From positions 62,001-126,000 of the forward strand of contig NZ_CP009498.1 in NCBI RefSeq assembly GCF_001027545.1: a stretch of DNA of 64,000 nucleotides. The letters are read 5' to 3'. Positions 53,101-64,000 of the stretch are shown in pieces. The position numbers were made by a program, and so were the translations under genes. Position 1 is the first letter of the stretch. Every line of letters begins with the position of its first letter. The notes under the pieces were generated by a model. It saw only the letters and a program-made list of their open reading frames with translations, was not told where the DNA came from and made no database searches. Origin of the DNA: Endomicrobium proavitum (GTDB lineage Bacteria > Elusimicrobiota > Endomicrobiia > Endomicrobiales > Endomicrobiaceae).

Positions 53101-56100
53101 AATGTAACTTTTACAAGTAATGCCACAGCTATTTATGGCGGCGCAGTATATGCCGATAGAAGTGATATTTTATTTAATGCTTATGCGAATTTTGTGAACA
53201 ACTATGCCAACGGCAGCGGCGGCGCGGTTGCTGCTTATGATAATGCGTATATTCAGTTTGCAAATGTGGATTTCACAAATAATTCTACATTTGCCGGCGG
53301 AGCTTTGCTTGCAGATTATGCAAGTAACGTAGTGTTTAACGGCGCAACCAATTTTACAGCAAATAAAACTGACGGTAAAGGCGGCGCTATTTACGCTTCA
53401 TCTTCGGTAATAACATTTAGCAATACTTCAGTTTCGTCATTTATCGGAAATAGTTCAGATAAAAGTAATGGCGGCGCGCTGTATTTGAATTCAGCGGTAA
53501 CTAATTTCAACGGCGATGCTTATTTTGCCAATAACAGCGTAGGCAACGTAAATATAAGCACAACGTATATAGACGGTGTTCTTGATTGGATATCGTATGG
53601 CTCTGATGAAACTTATTATTACAAGAGTCTTAGTGAGCACGGTGATGGCGGAGCTATATATTTAAACAGTAATTCTGCTTTGAATTTCAACAGTCAAAGC
53701 ACGGAGTTTGTCGGCAACGGCGGAGAGTATAAATCAATTAATACTTATTTAGATACTTATCATTCTATCTCCGGCACAGGTGGAACTCAATATGGCGGAG
53801 CCATATATCAAGCAACAGGCTCTTCTATAAATTTTAACAACGGTTTAGTAAAGTTTGTAGGAAATACGGCGGGCACCGGCGGAGCGGTGTATTCAAATTC
53901 CGGAAGTTTGCTTAGTTTTAATAATTCAACGGTGATATTTGAAGGAAATACTGCAACATCGGAATATAGTCCGCCGGCATATTACTATAGAGGCGGAGCT
54001 ATGGTGTTATACGGCTTAACCAAATTTGATAATGTAAAAGGCGTTTTTAGTAACAACTATTCTCCGGTCGGCGCGGGCGCAATAGCTGTTGGAGATCAAG
54101 GCTATACGGGCACATACGGAATTCCTAATAATATAGATTTTAATGCATATAGAAATAATTTAAAAATATCTAATTCAACAATATCATTTCATTCCAATTC
54201 TTCAGTTTATTCTGAAAAATCTTCTTACCCTTCAGGTTTTGGCGGAGCGTGGGGCATTGGCGACAATGCAATTGTCCGCGTAGATTTTAGCAATATTAAT
54301 TTTACAAGTAATACGGCGCAGAGCGGCGGAGCCATACAAGCATATTCCTCAAAAATTATTTTTAACGACGGAGAAACAAATTTTGTCGGCAATGAAGCTA
54401 AAGGATCTACCGGCGGAGCTATTGAGGCGCTCGGATCAAGTATTGATTTTATAAACGGCATAGTAAATTTTAGCTTGAACAAATCTTCCGCAGCAGGCGG
54501 CGCCATAAATACTAGAACAAACGGCGGAGGCGGTTATCATTATCAAAGCATGACATCTTGGGTGCGTCTGGCAGCCTCTTCTATTTCATTTGTTAATGAA
54601 CAAGCTGCATTTACAAATAATATTGCAGGCACATCCGGCGGTGCAATATATTTTGCTTCAGGCGATGATCTTGACGATGTTTTTGTGGATGGTCGTTTAG
54701 TAACGAGTTATAAAGGTAAATTGTTGTTTGACAGCAGCACAGCGACATTTAAAAACAACGTCGCAGGCGAATACGGCGGCGCGCTGTATTTGGCGCCTAA
54801 CGGCATAACTGTTTTCAACAATACTTATGCTCAGTTTTTAGGAAACACCGCTCTTGGCGGCGGCGCAATAACCGTTTCAAGTGCGTCATTGAAGTTTGTA
54901 AATTCTAACGTTGAATTTTCTTCTAATGCGTCTATGTTTCAAGCTGCAGTTCCTTTTTATCGCGGAGGCGGCGCTTTGGAAATAAAAGACGGATCAAATG
55001 TAAGTTTTGAAAGCTCCACAATAAAATTTAACAACAATGTTTCTATTGCGTATGGAGGAGCAATAGGCGTAGGCTCTATGGGTGATTATCCTCCGCAAGA
55101 AACAAGAAGCTTTTTGAGTTTCAAAAATTCTACAGTTGAATTTACAAATAACGGAGCAATAGGCAGCTATTTGTCAACCACTCAAGGCGGAGCTTTATAT
55201 AGCGGCAATTCCGATGTAACTTTTGAAAATAGTAAAACGTTGTTTGCAAATAATACCGCTGTGTTCTATTACCCCGGACCTATGTATGATTCCGAAGGCA
55301 ATCTTATTACTATCGGCGGCAGCGGTAGGGGCGGCGCAGCAAATGTAATATGGAGTAAGTTGAATTTCACAAAAACAACAGGGTTTACGGAAAGCAATGC
55401 TGTTAAGTTTAGCAGTAATACGGCTACTTTGGCGGGAGCGCTTTACATAGCCGGTTCAACTGTAAATATTAAATCTGACAATGTAGAATTTTCCGGAAAC
55501 GTTGCCCGTTCTACCGGCGGTGCGGTTTATATAGCCGGATATGGCTACTTATCCTATAGCATAGGTCTTTTAAATTACAGCAACGCATACTTAAATATAG
55601 TTGCGGATACAATTTCCTTTGTAGGCAATTCGGCTGCTAAAGACGGCGGCGCAATATATGCAAACGCCGGCAGCAGCATAACTTTATCCGGCGGCAATAT
55701 TTTATTTACCGGAAATACCGCAAACGGTAAACCTAATGATATCTACGCTGAAAACTCATATTTCAACTTTAACCTTGCATCCGGACAATACGCAAGACTT
55801 GAAGGCGGAATTGTTGCAACCGGCGCAGATAATACCATTGTAAAAACCGGAGCAGGAGATTTAACTTTAAGCGGAATAAGCCGTTTAAACGGAACTTTTA
55901 ATATTCTTGCGGGAACTTTTTCTTTAGATCGCGCATCTTTTACGTTTGAAACCGGAACGTTCAACCTTGCAACGCAAAACAGAACCATAGTTACAAATAA
56001 TTCAGTTGTAACAATTGCCGACAGCGTAAATTCCGACGGTTCTAAATTGAATTTTTCAAATAAGAGCACAACTGATAACGGCGGCGCGTTGTATAACACT

Positions 56101-59100
56101 TACTCTAATATTTATATAGGCGCTCCTGTTGAATTTGCAAATAACAGCGCTAATTTTTACGGCGGCGCGTTGTTTGTTCTTGGCGGCATTACAACATTTA
56201 ATAATGATGTTGCTTTTAAAAACAATACGGCAAGAGCGGCAGGCGGCGCGTTAATTTCAGATTTGAATTCAACTGTAAATTTTTACGGCGACAATGTATT
56301 ATTTATAAACAATGGAACCACTGACGGAAACGGTCAATCTTACCAGGGCGGCGGAGCTATTTACGCAAATAGAGCCGGCGGAATTGTAAATTTCTACGGC
56401 GGAAATGTTTTGTTTTCAACAAACTCTACCGGACGTGACGGCGGCGCAATTTACGCCAACAATTACGGAAGCGTCAATTTCTCTTCAAGTAATGTAAGTT
56501 TTATAAATAACCAAGCTCAATACGGCGGCGCCATAAGCGTTAGAAGCGGCAACATTTCTCTTAACGGCGCGGCAGGCTTTATAAATAACAAAGCGTCAAC
56601 ATACGGCGGCGCAATATTTATGTCCGGCGGAGTTGTTACTCTTGCAGCTACAACAGGCGATATTCTATTTGCGTCAAACACCGCAAACGGAGCCGCAAAC
56701 GATATATTCCTTGGCGGAAGCAACTTAACAATAAACTTTGGCGGAGCTAACAATATAGTATTAAACGGCGGCATAAAAACTGATGTCAACTCAAGTAATG
56801 TTACCATAAACAAAACAGGCGCGGGACAGCTTTACTTAACCGGCAGTAACTATATAAAAGGAAACTCTAACATAACCGGCGGCGCATTGGTAATAGCAAA
56901 TTCCAATTTTGAATACGACGGCGGTAATCTCAATGTAAACGGAACTTCCGGATATAGACCATATGATAGCGATATTATTAATGCCGGTGTAAGAATATTC
57001 AATTCGCAAGCTTCGTTTAATAATGTTGATATGAATATATCCGGTAATTCTTCTTCTGTAGTAATGTCGTCTGTCCCTTTTTATATGAATCCAACGTATA
57101 GATTTGAGGCGGCTTACGGCGGAGCTATGTCGGTGCATAACAGTACTGTTGTTTTCGGCGGCGCAGCTCAATTCACAAATAACTCTATTGTAGGCGGAGG
57201 TTATAATAATTCGGTTTATAACAATTCGCACGGCGGCGCATTGGGAATTTTGCAAAGCAATGTTGATTTTAACGGCGATGTTTTGTTTGCGGAAAATACC
57301 GCGGGCGTGGGTTTAGATAGACATGGCAATGCAGGGGCGGTATATATAGGTTCAAGCACGGTCAACTTCAATGCTAAAACTGCGTTTGTAAACAATACTG
57401 CAGGCAGAGGAGCGTATGCGGCTCCGGGTAACGGAAGCGGAATATACGCAGAAAATTCTCGAATCTATTTTAATGGTATTTCTTCGTTTACGGGAAACGC
57501 AGGGCAAAATGCTACTGCAGGCGCCGGAATTTACCTTGCACAAAGCACTCTCGCGTTTACAGCTGACGCATATTTTGCCAACAGCGCAGGCAGCGGCGGT
57601 GGAATTTATGCGCGGGGCTCATATATAAATTTTGCAAATAGTAATATAAGTTTTATAAATAACGGCGGCGGCTATGGTTCACTGAACGGCTCTTATGCTT
57701 TGAGCATTGAAGGGTCTTCTCTTGTTGAATTTGATAATGCTCGCGCATATTTTATAGGCAACATGGGCGGGTTGGGCGTAGCTGCCTCAACGGTTGTGTT
57801 TAATGGCGGGTCTGCGTTATTTCAAAACAACAAAATAGATGTAGCGGGCGCAGCTATAAACCTTAGAAGCGGGGTTATAGATTTTAACTACGCAACTGTT
57901 GAATTTACGGGTAATAAATATCAAAGCGGAGACTCAATGGCGCCGGAAGAATACCGAGGCTTGGGCGGCGCAATATATGCAACTGCCGGATTAATTAATT
58001 TTACAGATTCGCAAGTATATTTCACAAGCAATACAGCGCGCAACGGAAGCGTAATTTATGCGATACGCGGCAGCACGGTAAATTTTGTAGGCGGCAACGT
58101 AACGTTTGCATATAACGTTTCTACCGACAGCGGAGCTGCAAATATTTATGTTGATGAAACTTCTACGGTAACGTTTGTAAATACCGGAAGAGCGTATTTC
58201 TCTAACGCGTCGGCGCGAAGCGGCGGGGCGGTGGCATTGCATGCGGCGGCTCTTTCTCACGACGCAGCGGCAAATTACGTGGCTAACCGCGCAGAAGAAA
58301 ACGGCGGAGCGATAGCGGCATTTGAAGGCTCAACGGTATCGTTTAAAAATATATCCGCAAATTTCAGCGACAATTTGTCAAGCGTAGGCGGAGCAATTTA
58401 CGCTTATAAAGCTAACGTAACGTTCGGCGAAGAAAGCGCGTCGCCAAGCCCGTTAAGAGCTCCGGCTTTTGCGCCTCAAAAAGTTGTTTTGAATAATCCT
58501 ACAATAACATTTGCAAACAACGTCGCGCTTTCAAGCGGCGGGGCGTCGGCATATGTTGAAGCAATTCTTGAAGCGAAAAATGCAACGATGTTATTTATAA
58601 ACAACAGAGCGCAGTATTCCGGCGGAGCAATATATTCCGAAAAATCAACAATAACAATTTCAGGAAAAGGCGAATACATTAACAACCAAGCCGGCACGCA
58701 GGGCGGAGCGATATACTTAACGGGCAGCACAATAATATTGTCGGCAGCGACAGGGGAAATATTGTTTAAAGGCAACACAGCCAACGGCGTAGCAAACGAC
58801 ATATACCTTGATAATGATTCGCTGTTAAATTTCAACGCTGCAGGCGCAAACAAAATAATACTTGAAGGCGGCATCAACAGCAGCGCCTCGGGCGCAAATA
58901 TAAACGTAACTAAAACCGGCAGCGGCATATTGCAACTTGGCGGAGCAAACGAAGTTTACGGAACGTTTAGCATAACCGACGGCGAAACAGCGTTTATAAA
59001 ATCGGCAAGCTATAAAGGAACAACGCTTTCGGCAACAGGAAGCGGCGTGCTGAACGCAGCCAACGCAAAAGCAAATATAATAGAAGTAACAAACTTTGAA

Positions 59101-60405
59101 AGTACAAACGAATTGAAGCTGGATATATTTGCAAACGGAGCAAGCGATAAAATATACGCAAACAACGCAACGCTCGGCGGTAACTTGTATGTAAGAGCAG
59201 GTGTAGGCGTGTATGAAAATGAAGTATTTAATTTCATATCAGCCAGCAATACGGTAACGGGAACGTTTGCAACAAACATCATAACAGGAAGCGGTTTAAC
59301 AACAAACTACGACTACGCAACGCCGGGCTTGGTGAAAGTAACGGTAAGCGGCGTAAATCAAAGCAACTTCAGAAATTTCACAGGATTAAGCTATAACGCG
59401 CAGGAAACCGCAAAAGCGTTGGATAAAATATCAATAACAAGAAGCGGCGCAATAATAGATATAATAAATGAAGCGGTCTTTGCCGGCGAAGCCGAGCAAA
59501 AAGCGTTGCTGACAGCGACAAGCGGATATTTTATAGCCAACGTAATAAGAGGGGCAGGACAGTCGGACAAAGAAGAAGTGTATAACAGAATAAACAACGA
59601 CCAGAAACAATCGGCGTGGGCGCAGGGCGGGTTAAGCAGCGCAAAATACGGCGAAGACGCGAATTCAGTAGGGGAAGTGAAAGTAAAAAATAACGCATTT
59701 GCCGCAGGTTACGACGCATTCGCCGGCGAGAAAACGCTGATAGGCGTTTACGGTAAATACAATGCGGGAAGCGTAGAACAAGCAGGCAACAAAGCGGACG
59801 TGTCAAACGTAGGCTTGGGCGTTTACGGCGGCTACGTAGCCGATAAGTATGAATTCAAAGCGTTGATAAGCGGAAGCTACGACAGTTATGATACAACAAG
59901 ATACATAGCAGGCGACATAGCCAAAGGCGATTTTGGAGGGTTTAGCGTAGGAGCGGACGTAGAAGCGGCGTTCAAAGAAGAAGTGGTGGCAAACATAAAC
60001 TTAAGACCATACGTAGGAATAGAAGCCAAGAATATAAACTACGGAAGTTTTAAAGAAGAAACGGCAAGCGCGTTAGGATTAGAAGTGGAAAGCGGCAACT
60101 ATTTCAGAAGCGCGGCAAGAGCAGGTTTGGGAGTAAGTTACGACAACAAGATAGTAAACGTATTTATCAACGGCGAAGCGAAATACTTAATAGCGGGCAA
60201 AGACAGCGAAATAGAAGCAAGCGTAGCCGACACAAAATTTAACAGCAAAAGCTACGAAGAAAACGGTTTGTTGTACGGAGCGTCAATAGGAGCGGAAGTA
60301 AAAGTGTATAAAGAGTTGAAAGTATTCATAAACGGCAACTACCTAACGGCCGACAACTACGAAAACATAACAGGAAAAGCAGGAATAAGTTTTAACGTGA
60401 AATAA
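50128..60405 (+). CDS. Giant Pmp-like autotransporter adhesin (3425 residues)
   Basis: The protein has a signal peptide (about 1-23, ending SVKA) and a passenger of about 3000 residues made of beta-helix repeats. These show dozens of GGAIY/GGALY and FxxN/FVGN motifs, as in chlamydial Pmps. At least four capping modules with NDIY or NDIF, followed by a Gly-Gly-Ile strand and a KTGxGxL strand, occur near residues 350, 1869, 2190 and 2889, dividing it into large segments. QSNFRNFTGLSYNAQETAK near 3078 leads into the barrel (about 3158-3425; SAWAQGG to GKAGISFNVK). The barrel is homologous to that of the 21091 gene. There is no extension after the barrel. Surface adhesion is inferred from the fold. 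The last 2.2 kb use A-ending, purine-rich codons unlike the rest. Confidence 0.88.
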   Translation: MKRLLFLTLALSFAFVFATSVKAETYTGDFLLYDGLSVNTNGGALYLPGGQTTFDTLITSFTNNSSGYYGSGGAIFIGRNGQYATLIFNGDTYFGNNSKNAIVVDYGSKVYFNGHTHIFENNTPNAISFGGNDETLVQFSSANVFFRNNAISANGFSGNYAAGVPGVPDSSYIIFNNSTVTFTNRNGSTFVESANNGAVFNGGTVIFDSNSVSINFSNSFDQIVFNPNSVEFNYNYSNGNGIQVKDLDRFLNFKLSAAGNKSQNGGFLNFVSTSVVFNKEIEFIGNSAVNGGAIYADNSVLTFNNKTTFKNNASQNSGGAIYLQNSTANFNSANGEILFSSNSSQGKVNDIYANNSVLNFNTVNNAITVSNIKTENFSYINKTGNGTLYFDWDAYNNGYNSTTLNNTIFDISAGTVTVYSYYEQSKGALIANNAYLNFGTVIFTSNTNNNGGAVYANNANVSVAGMTAAFEGNVAANSGGAIYASNSIVKFGNLTTRFDSNKAAFGGAIAISGGSLELNNGVTTNMQFGPTFIKNSATNNGGAIYAIDGAKINDTNYNVITAFNPPAGNGTPVLANAQLTTSFERNTASWGGGAIATMGVNTAVNFNRTVKFTSNTASAGGGAIMADQNSVINLNGKSLFLGNNSGSIQNEYGASGGGAVFVANSAVVNFSTSSTVSFTSNTAANYGGALSLKRYGTANFYGNISDFIGNNATYGGAAALFSNSNSYGGSLLNFIGGQVSFAKNTATYGGAIYVGGYPTISLVNFSQTTVTFANNTANLGGAIYVGESNAANRIEFNNSRVVFASNAATGADKSEIYIVNSGSYSGYNVPGEVIFNGGTVVFSSYTGTIGKFVNDWSRVTFNPDVIEFSNNINLSSIYDWNVFKNYKINAIGNTGGFLDIINQNISFNNNLNVIGNNAGSMASADGSALYIATGVVTFSQLNASGNKSRGALSAMYSKVYFNGASQFYDNAVSFGPGGAVSVQYSSVVFNQNVTFTSNATAIYGGAVYADRSDILFNAYANFVNNYANGSGGAVAAYDNAYIQFANVDFTNNSTFAGGALLADYASNVVFNGATNFTANKTDGKGGAIYASSSVITFSNTSVSSFIGNSSDKSNGGALYLNSAVTNFNGDAYFANNSVGNVNISTTYIDGVLDWISYGSDETYYYKSLSEHGDGGAIYLNSNSALNFNSQSTEFVGNGGEYKSINTYLDTYHSISGTGGTQYGGAIYQATGSSINFNNGLVKFVGNTAGTGGAVYSNSGSLLSFNNSTVIFEGNTATSEYSPPAYYYRGGAMVLYGLTKFDNVKGVFSNNYSPVGAGAIAVGDQGYTGTYGIPNNIDFNAYRNNLKISNSTISFHSNSSVYSEKSSYPSGFGGAWGIGDNAIVRVDFSNINFTSNTAQSGGAIQAYSSKIIFNDGETNFVGNEAKGSTGGAIEALGSSIDFINGIVNFSLNKSSAAGGAINTRTNGGGGYHYQSMTSWVRLAASSISFVNEQAAFTNNIAGTSGGAIYFASGDDLDDVFVDGRLVTSYKGKLLFDSSTATFKNNVAGEYGGALYLAPNGITVFNNTYAQFLGNTALGGGAITVSSASLKFVNSNVEFSSNASMFQAAVPFYRGGGALEIKDGSNVSFESSTIKFNNNVSIAYGGAIGVGSMGDYPPQETRSFLSFKNSTVEFTNNGAIGSYLSTTQGGALYSGNSDVTFENSKTLFANNTAVFYYPGPMYDSEGNLITIGGSGRGGAANVIWSKLNFTKTTGFTESNAVKFSSNTATLAGALYIAGSTVNIKSDNVEFSGNVARSTGGAVYIAGYGYLSYSIGLLNYSNAYLNIVADTISFVGNSAAKDGGAIYANAGSSITLSGGNILFTGNTANGKPNDIYAENSYFNFNLASGQYARLEGGIVATGADNTIVKTGAGDLTLSGISRLNGTFNILAGTFSLDRASFTFETGTFNLATQNRTIVTNNSVVTIADSVNSDGSKLNFSNKSTTDNGGALYNTYSNIYIGAPVEFANNSANFYGGALFVLGGITTFNNDVAFKNNTARAAGGALISDLNSTVNFYGDNVLFINNGTTDGNGQSYQGGGAIYANRAGGIVNFYGGNVLFSTNSTGRDGGAIYANNYGSVNFSSSNVSFINNQAQYGGAISVRSGNISLNGAAGFINNKASTYGGAIFMSGGVVTLAATTGDILFASNTANGAANDIFLGGSNLTINFGGANNIVLNGGIKTDVNSSNVTINKTGAGQLYLTGSNYIKGNSNITGGALVIANSNFEYDGGNLNVNGTSGYRPYDSDIINAGVRIFNSQASFNNVDMNISGNSSSVVMSSVPFYMNPTYRFEAAYGGAMSVHNSTVVFGGAAQFTNNSIVGGGYNNSVYNNSHGGALGILQSNVDFNGDVLFAENTAGVGLDRHGNAGAVYIGSSTVNFNAKTAFVNNTAGRGAYAAPGNGSGIYAENSRIYFNGISSFTGNAGQNATAGAGIYLAQSTLAFTADAYFANSAGSGGGIYARGSYINFANSNISFINNGGGYGSLNGSYALSIEGSSLVEFDNARAYFIGNMGGLGVAASTVVFNGGSALFQNNKIDVAGAAINLRSGVIDFNYATVEFTGNKYQSGDSMAPEEYRGLGGAIYATAGLINFTDSQVYFTSNTARNGSVIYAIRGSTVNFVGGNVTFAYNVSTDSGAANIYVDETSTVTFVNTGRAYFSNASARSGGAVALHAAALSHDAAANYVANRAEENGGAIAAFEGSTVSFKNISANFSDNLSSVGGAIYAYKANVTFGEESASPSPLRAPAFAPQKVVLNNPTITFANNVALSSGGASAYVEAILEAKNATMLFINNRAQYSGGAIYSEKSTITISGKGEYINNQAGTQGGAIYLTGSTIILSAATGEILFKGNTANGVANDIYLDNDSLLNFNAAGANKIILEGGINSSASGANINVTKTGSGILQLGGANEVYGTFSITDGETAFIKSASYKGTTLSATGSGVLNAANAKANIIEVTNFESTNELKLDIFANGASDKIYANNATLGGNLYVRAGVGVYENEVFNFISASNTVTGTFATNIITGSGLTTNYDYATPGLVKVTVSGVNQSNFRNFTGLSYNAQETAKALDKISITRSGAIIDIINEAVFAGEAEQKALLTATSGYFIANVIRGAGQSDKEEVYNRINNDQKQSAWAQGGLSSAKYGEDANSVGEVKVKNNAFAAGYDAFAGEKTLIGVYGKYNAGSVEQAGNKADVSNVGLGVYGGYVADKYEFKALISGSYDSYDTTRYIAGDIAKGDFGGFSVGADVEAAFKEEVVANINLRPYVGIEAKNINYGSFKEETASALGLEVESGNYFRSAARAGLGVSYDNKIVNVFINGEAKYLIAGKDSEIEASVADTKFNSKSYEENGLLYGASIGAEVKVYKELKVFINGNYLTADNYENITGKAGISFNVK

Positions 60406-60420
60406 AAACAAAACTCAACA

Positions 60421-60455
60421 AAAAAGCCCGCTGATTTTTCGGCGGGCTTTTTCTA
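60421..60455 (+). terminator. Terminator after the giant autotransporter
   Basis: AAAAAGCCCGC and GCGGGCTTTTT form an 11-bp stem around a T-rich loop, followed by a T-rich end. Confidence 0.88.
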
Positions 60456-60456
60456 T

Positions 60457-60484
60457 TTGAAGTCATTGAATAAATTGATATAAT
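60457..60484 (+). promoter_or_regulatory. Promoter of secA
   Basis: TTGAAG (60457-60462), a 16-base spacer and a perfect TATAAT (60479-60484). The ATG at 60523 follows TTTTAAAGGAAAAA. Confidence 0.6.
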
Positions 60485-60522
60485 AAATAACTAAATTTAT
60501 ATTATATTTTAAAGGAAAAATT

Positions 60523-63132
<2,610 letters not shown>

Positions 63133-63150
63133 AAAAAGACAAAGTTTAAA

Positions 63151-63215
63151 GTGAAAAGTGACACGAAGTGTCATCCCAGAGTGTCTTAATCCGGGATCCA
63201 TGGCTGCTAAATATT
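63151..63215. repeat. REP-like dispersed repeat, copy 2
   Basis: It matches 14018-14082 with four differences. The first stem-loop is intact (63159-63173); the second (63173-63197) has one mismatch. It begins 18 bases after the secA stop. The rest of the spacer to 63419 holds AATTGATAATTGAGAAT and a small CGCC/GGCG hairpin only. Confidence 0.88.
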
Positions 63216-63419
63216 GGATGTGTTTCCATATATCTTTTAAAGTGTAAAGTTCAAATAAGGGCAATTGATAATTGAGAATTTAACGCCAAACAACACAATC
63301 CGCCTTCGGCGTTTCGCTTCTGCTGCGCGATATAAATTAAATATTGCGTTGTAATGTAGCGAAGACGAACAAGTTCAGCTTCACATAATCTGTTATTGCG
63401 CGTCTGCAACTATATGCAT

Positions 63420-64000
63420 ATGAAATATATTAACAAATATAAAAACATTCTTTTGTCCGTATTAACGGGTTTATTGGCGGTGGCTGCGTTTCCGAAAATA
63501 GACCTGTTTTTTTTGGCTTGGATAGCGTTTGTTCCGCTTATTAGCGTTGCGTTAAATTCCGGTGTGAAAAAAAGTTTTTTTTACGGTTTTCTTTCCGGAT
63601 TTATTTTTAACGCCGCGGGGCTTTACTGGCTTGTGCCGATGCTTGAATTTAATACGGGTTCTTACGTTCAGGCGTTTGTCGCCGCCGGCGCATTGTGGAT
63701 TTATCTTGCGCTGTATTGGGCTGTTTGGGCGCTTTTAGTTAATGTGGCGCAAAAACACTCGCCTAAAAAATATTTCCAGTGGATTGCCGTGCTTGCGCCG
63801 CCTTTAATTTGGGTTTTGCTTGAATACGCCAGAACTTATTTCTTAACGGGCTTTCCGTGGATGCTTTTAGGATATTCGCAATATAAATTTACGGAAGCTA
63901 TCCAAATTGCGGAATACGCGGGCGTTTACGGAGTTTCTTTTATTATTGTTCTTTGCAACTTTTTATTTTATTTTTGGGTATTTAAAAAAGAAAAAAAATA
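63420..64000 (+). CDS. lnt: Apolipoprotein N-acyltransferase, N-terminal part
   Basis: The frame is open from ATG 63420 (an ATG at 63414 is also possible) to the window end, giving 193 residues. It is very hydrophobic with several membrane helices. Family features are PKIDLFFLAWIAFVPLI near 26, SGFIFNAAGLYWLV near 60, WVLLEYARTYFLTGFPWMLLGYSQY near 132-156 and IAEYAGVYGVSFIIVLCN. Lnt adds the third acyl chain to outer-membrane lipoproteins. The nitrilase-like catalytic domain lies beyond the window. No clear ribosome site was seen. Confidence 0.88.
   Translation, partial: MKYINKYKNILLSVLTGLLAVAAFPKIDLFFLAWIAFVPLISVALNSGVKKSFFYGFLSGFIFNAAGLYWLVPMLEFNTGSYVQAFVAAGALWIYLALYWAVWALLVNVAQKHSPKKYFQWIAVLAPPLIWVLLEYARTYFLTGFPWMLLGYSQYKFTEAIQIAEYAGVYGVSFIIVLCNFLFYFWVFKKEKK

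Noticed and set aside
50128-58000. Regular recurrence of GGCGGCGCAATTTA-like sequence, CRISPR-like at first sight
   Set aside because: The repeats are in frame and encode GGAI(Y/F), with variable spacing and protein-coding sequence between them.

Overview
The window looks like a chromosomal segment of a Gram-negative (diderm, LPS-making) bacterium with AT-biased DNA. LPS heptose and Kdo synthesis, Lpt export, SecA, Lnt and several autotransporters establish the outer membrane. The mix of Firmicute-like and Proteobacteria-like gene orders, together with large repeat-rich surface proteins, fits Elusimicrobiota (Endomicrobium-like). That assignment is inference and no rRNA is present to confirm it.

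Layout. (1) 1-4136: a partial comEC (-) diverges from thiL-tsaE-tsaB and a family 25 glycosyltransferase that carries a tetranucleotide tract. (2) 4138-10429 (-): an operon tmk-holB-ricT-metG-tatD-TatD-linked radical SAM-G5/3D protein, with much of the gene order of the Bacillus tmk-to-yabE region. (3) 10430-25017 (+): a surface and protease region. It holds a Pmp-like autotransporter fused to an OmpA domain, an M48 protease, an autotransporter with an N-terminal metalloprotease-like domain, an M42 peptidase, a WalJ-like MBL hydrolase, a 48-residue zinc ribbon, and a second Pmp-like autotransporter whose barrel is followed by a lysine/alanine-rich, histone-H1-like tail. (4) 25080-26915 (-): typA with a terminator-like hairpin in its leader. 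(5) 27218-46595 (+): a very long, tightly packed gene run. It covers heptose and Kdo synthesis (hldD, heptose kinase, kdsB, kdsA, a small membrane protein, kdsC), a lipid A acyltransferase, lptC-lptA-lptB, hpf, ptsN, hprK, rapZ, yvcK, a mannose-family PTS with an embedded GH57 glucanotransferase, HPr, EI and lepA. (6) 46786-50038 (+): lepB, nfeD, an SPFH protein and hemW. (7) 50128-60405 (+): one giant gene of 3425 codons for a Pmp-like autotransporter. (8) 60523-64000 (+): secA and the start of lnt.

The most unusual theme is the family of beta-helix autotransporters with GGAIY and FxxN repeats. Three such proteins occur in one window with three different ends after the barrel: an OmpA peptidoglycan-binding domain, an acidic linker plus a polycationic tail, or nothing. 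Since the C-terminus of an autotransporter barrel faces the periplasm, the first two look like autotransporters tied to the cell wall from inside. Possible switches accompany the surface genes: a nine-G tract and a terminator hairpin in one autotransporter leader, and five AAGC repeats inside the glycosyltransferase gene.

Several intergenic regions hold inverted-repeat elements: a REP-like pair at 14.0 and 63.2 kb, a nested inverted repeat at 27.0-27.2 kb, and an ACGGCAA-bounded element at 46.6 kb. No tRNA, rRNA, CRISPR array, transposase or replication origin was recognised.
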